Shown here one piece after another: positions 5,852 to 6,016 of a stretch of 6,016 bases of DNA; positions within the stretch are counted from its first letter, which is position 1, and every line of letters starts with the position of its first letter. Source of the DNA: Lachnospiraceae bacterium. Its GTDB lineage: Bacteria > Bacillota > Clostridia > Lachnospirales > Lachnospiraceae. The stretch is from assembly GCA_020860745.1 (NCBI GenBank), contig JAJBTR010000048.1:1-6016 (forward strand). Direction: 5' to 3'. Under the pieces are notes generated by a model. It was not told where the DNA came from and ran no database searches. It saw only the letters and a program-made list of their open reading frames with translations. The position numbers and the translations under genes are program-made.

Positions 5852-5939
5852 AAATGTGCGAAAACCACTCTGGAGGTTTGTACATTTGCACGCCTGCTGC
5901 GGCGGGCGTGACTGGGGTTTCATAGGGGCCAGCGCCCCT
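5852..5939. repeat. Further hairpins in the right-hand non-coding region
   Basis: aaatgt 5852-5857 pairs with acattt 5882-5887, with aaacc 5862-5866/ggttt 5875-5879 inside. cacgcctgc 5889-5897 pairs with gcggcgtg-type bases 5902-5910 (nine pairs, one G-U, loop tgcg). aggggc 5924-5929 pairs with gcccct 5934-5939 around loop cagc. Together with the tandem units this makes 5729-5939 almost continuous secondary structure. Such density is common in palindromic repeats and in structured untranslated RNA. Confidence 0.5.
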
Positions 5940-6016
5940 TGGCACACGATTTTCCGGCACGGAAGAAGTATTATGATAACGCAAGGGATAATGCGGCATT
6001 CGAGCGCTGCGTGGAT
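5939..6016 (+). other. Possible 5' end of a gene running off the right edge
   Basis: One frame is open from 5912 to the edge. Its last 18 codons read KKYYDNARDNAAFERCVD, which has a protein-like composition. The only plausible start seen is TTG 5939, with no good ribosome binding site, since it sits in a hairpin. Two ATGs (5973, 5991) are in a different frame. It may be a real partial gene, a decayed remnant, or chance. Confidence 0.25.

Noticed and set aside
5712..5982. gcgttatc (5712-5719) and gataacgc (5975-5982) as ends of a miniature transposon around the hairpin array
   Set aside because: An 8-bp match over this length is expected by chance about as often as not, and no target duplication is visible.
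5715..5999. Minus-strand open frame of 94 codons in the right-hand region
   Set aside because: It runs through the hairpin repeats, has no convincing ribosome site, and its composition (many Pro, Ser, Cys) looks like translated repeat.

Overview
The window looks like a chromosomal segment of a Gram-positive member of the Clostridia, most likely Lachnospiraceae. That placement is an inference. It rests on a PcrA with a long Gly/Ala/Ser-rich linker, strong AGGAGG-type ribosome binding sites, near-even base composition, and a small acidic membrane protein between pcrA and a RumA-family methyltransferase. No tRNA, rRNA, CRISPR array, insertion sequence or phage gene is visible.

Layout, left to right. 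(1) Positions 1-1427 hold the C-terminal part of the DNA helicase PcrA (+), cut by the left edge. (2) Positions 1428-1648 are a 221-base gap in which 1450-1570 can fold into a closed multi-branch structure, a candidate structured RNA or dispersed repeat. (3) 1649-1900 (+) encodes an 83-residue single-span membrane protein with an extremely acidic tail. It is followed by a likely intrinsic terminator at 1936-1972. (4) 1997-3562 (+) is a complete RumA/RlmD-type 23S rRNA m5U methyltransferase with all expected Fe-S and catalytic residues. (5) 3563-3733 is a convergent gap with several inverted repeats and no clear gene. (6) 3734-4624 (-) is an AraC-family regulator with a cupin sensor domain. (7) 4625-4737 is a divergent control region with operator-like GAATGT repeats 22 bp apart and an extended -10 promoter facing right. 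(8) 4738-4848 (+) is a 36-codon hydrophobic ORF that resembles the first helix of an MFS transporter joined to a helix end. It may be the collapsed remnant of a transporter gene. (9) 4845-5696 (+) is a PHP-domain histidinol-phosphatase-like enzyme whose start overlaps the small ORF's stop as ATGA. (10) 5697-6016 is non-coding for most of its length. It holds degenerate hairpin repeats with a period of about 34 bp and possibly the 5' end of another gene at the right edge.

Items 1-4 are DNA/RNA housekeeping plus one membrane protein of unknown role. Items 6-9 look like a local regulon: the AraC regulator probably controls the divergent unit, which once may have encoded a transporter and now delivers the phosphatase. 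I do not see a complete new biological system. The observations most worth following are the branched element after pcrA, the possible collapsed transporter with its preserved operator and translational coupling, and the hairpin repeat array at the right.
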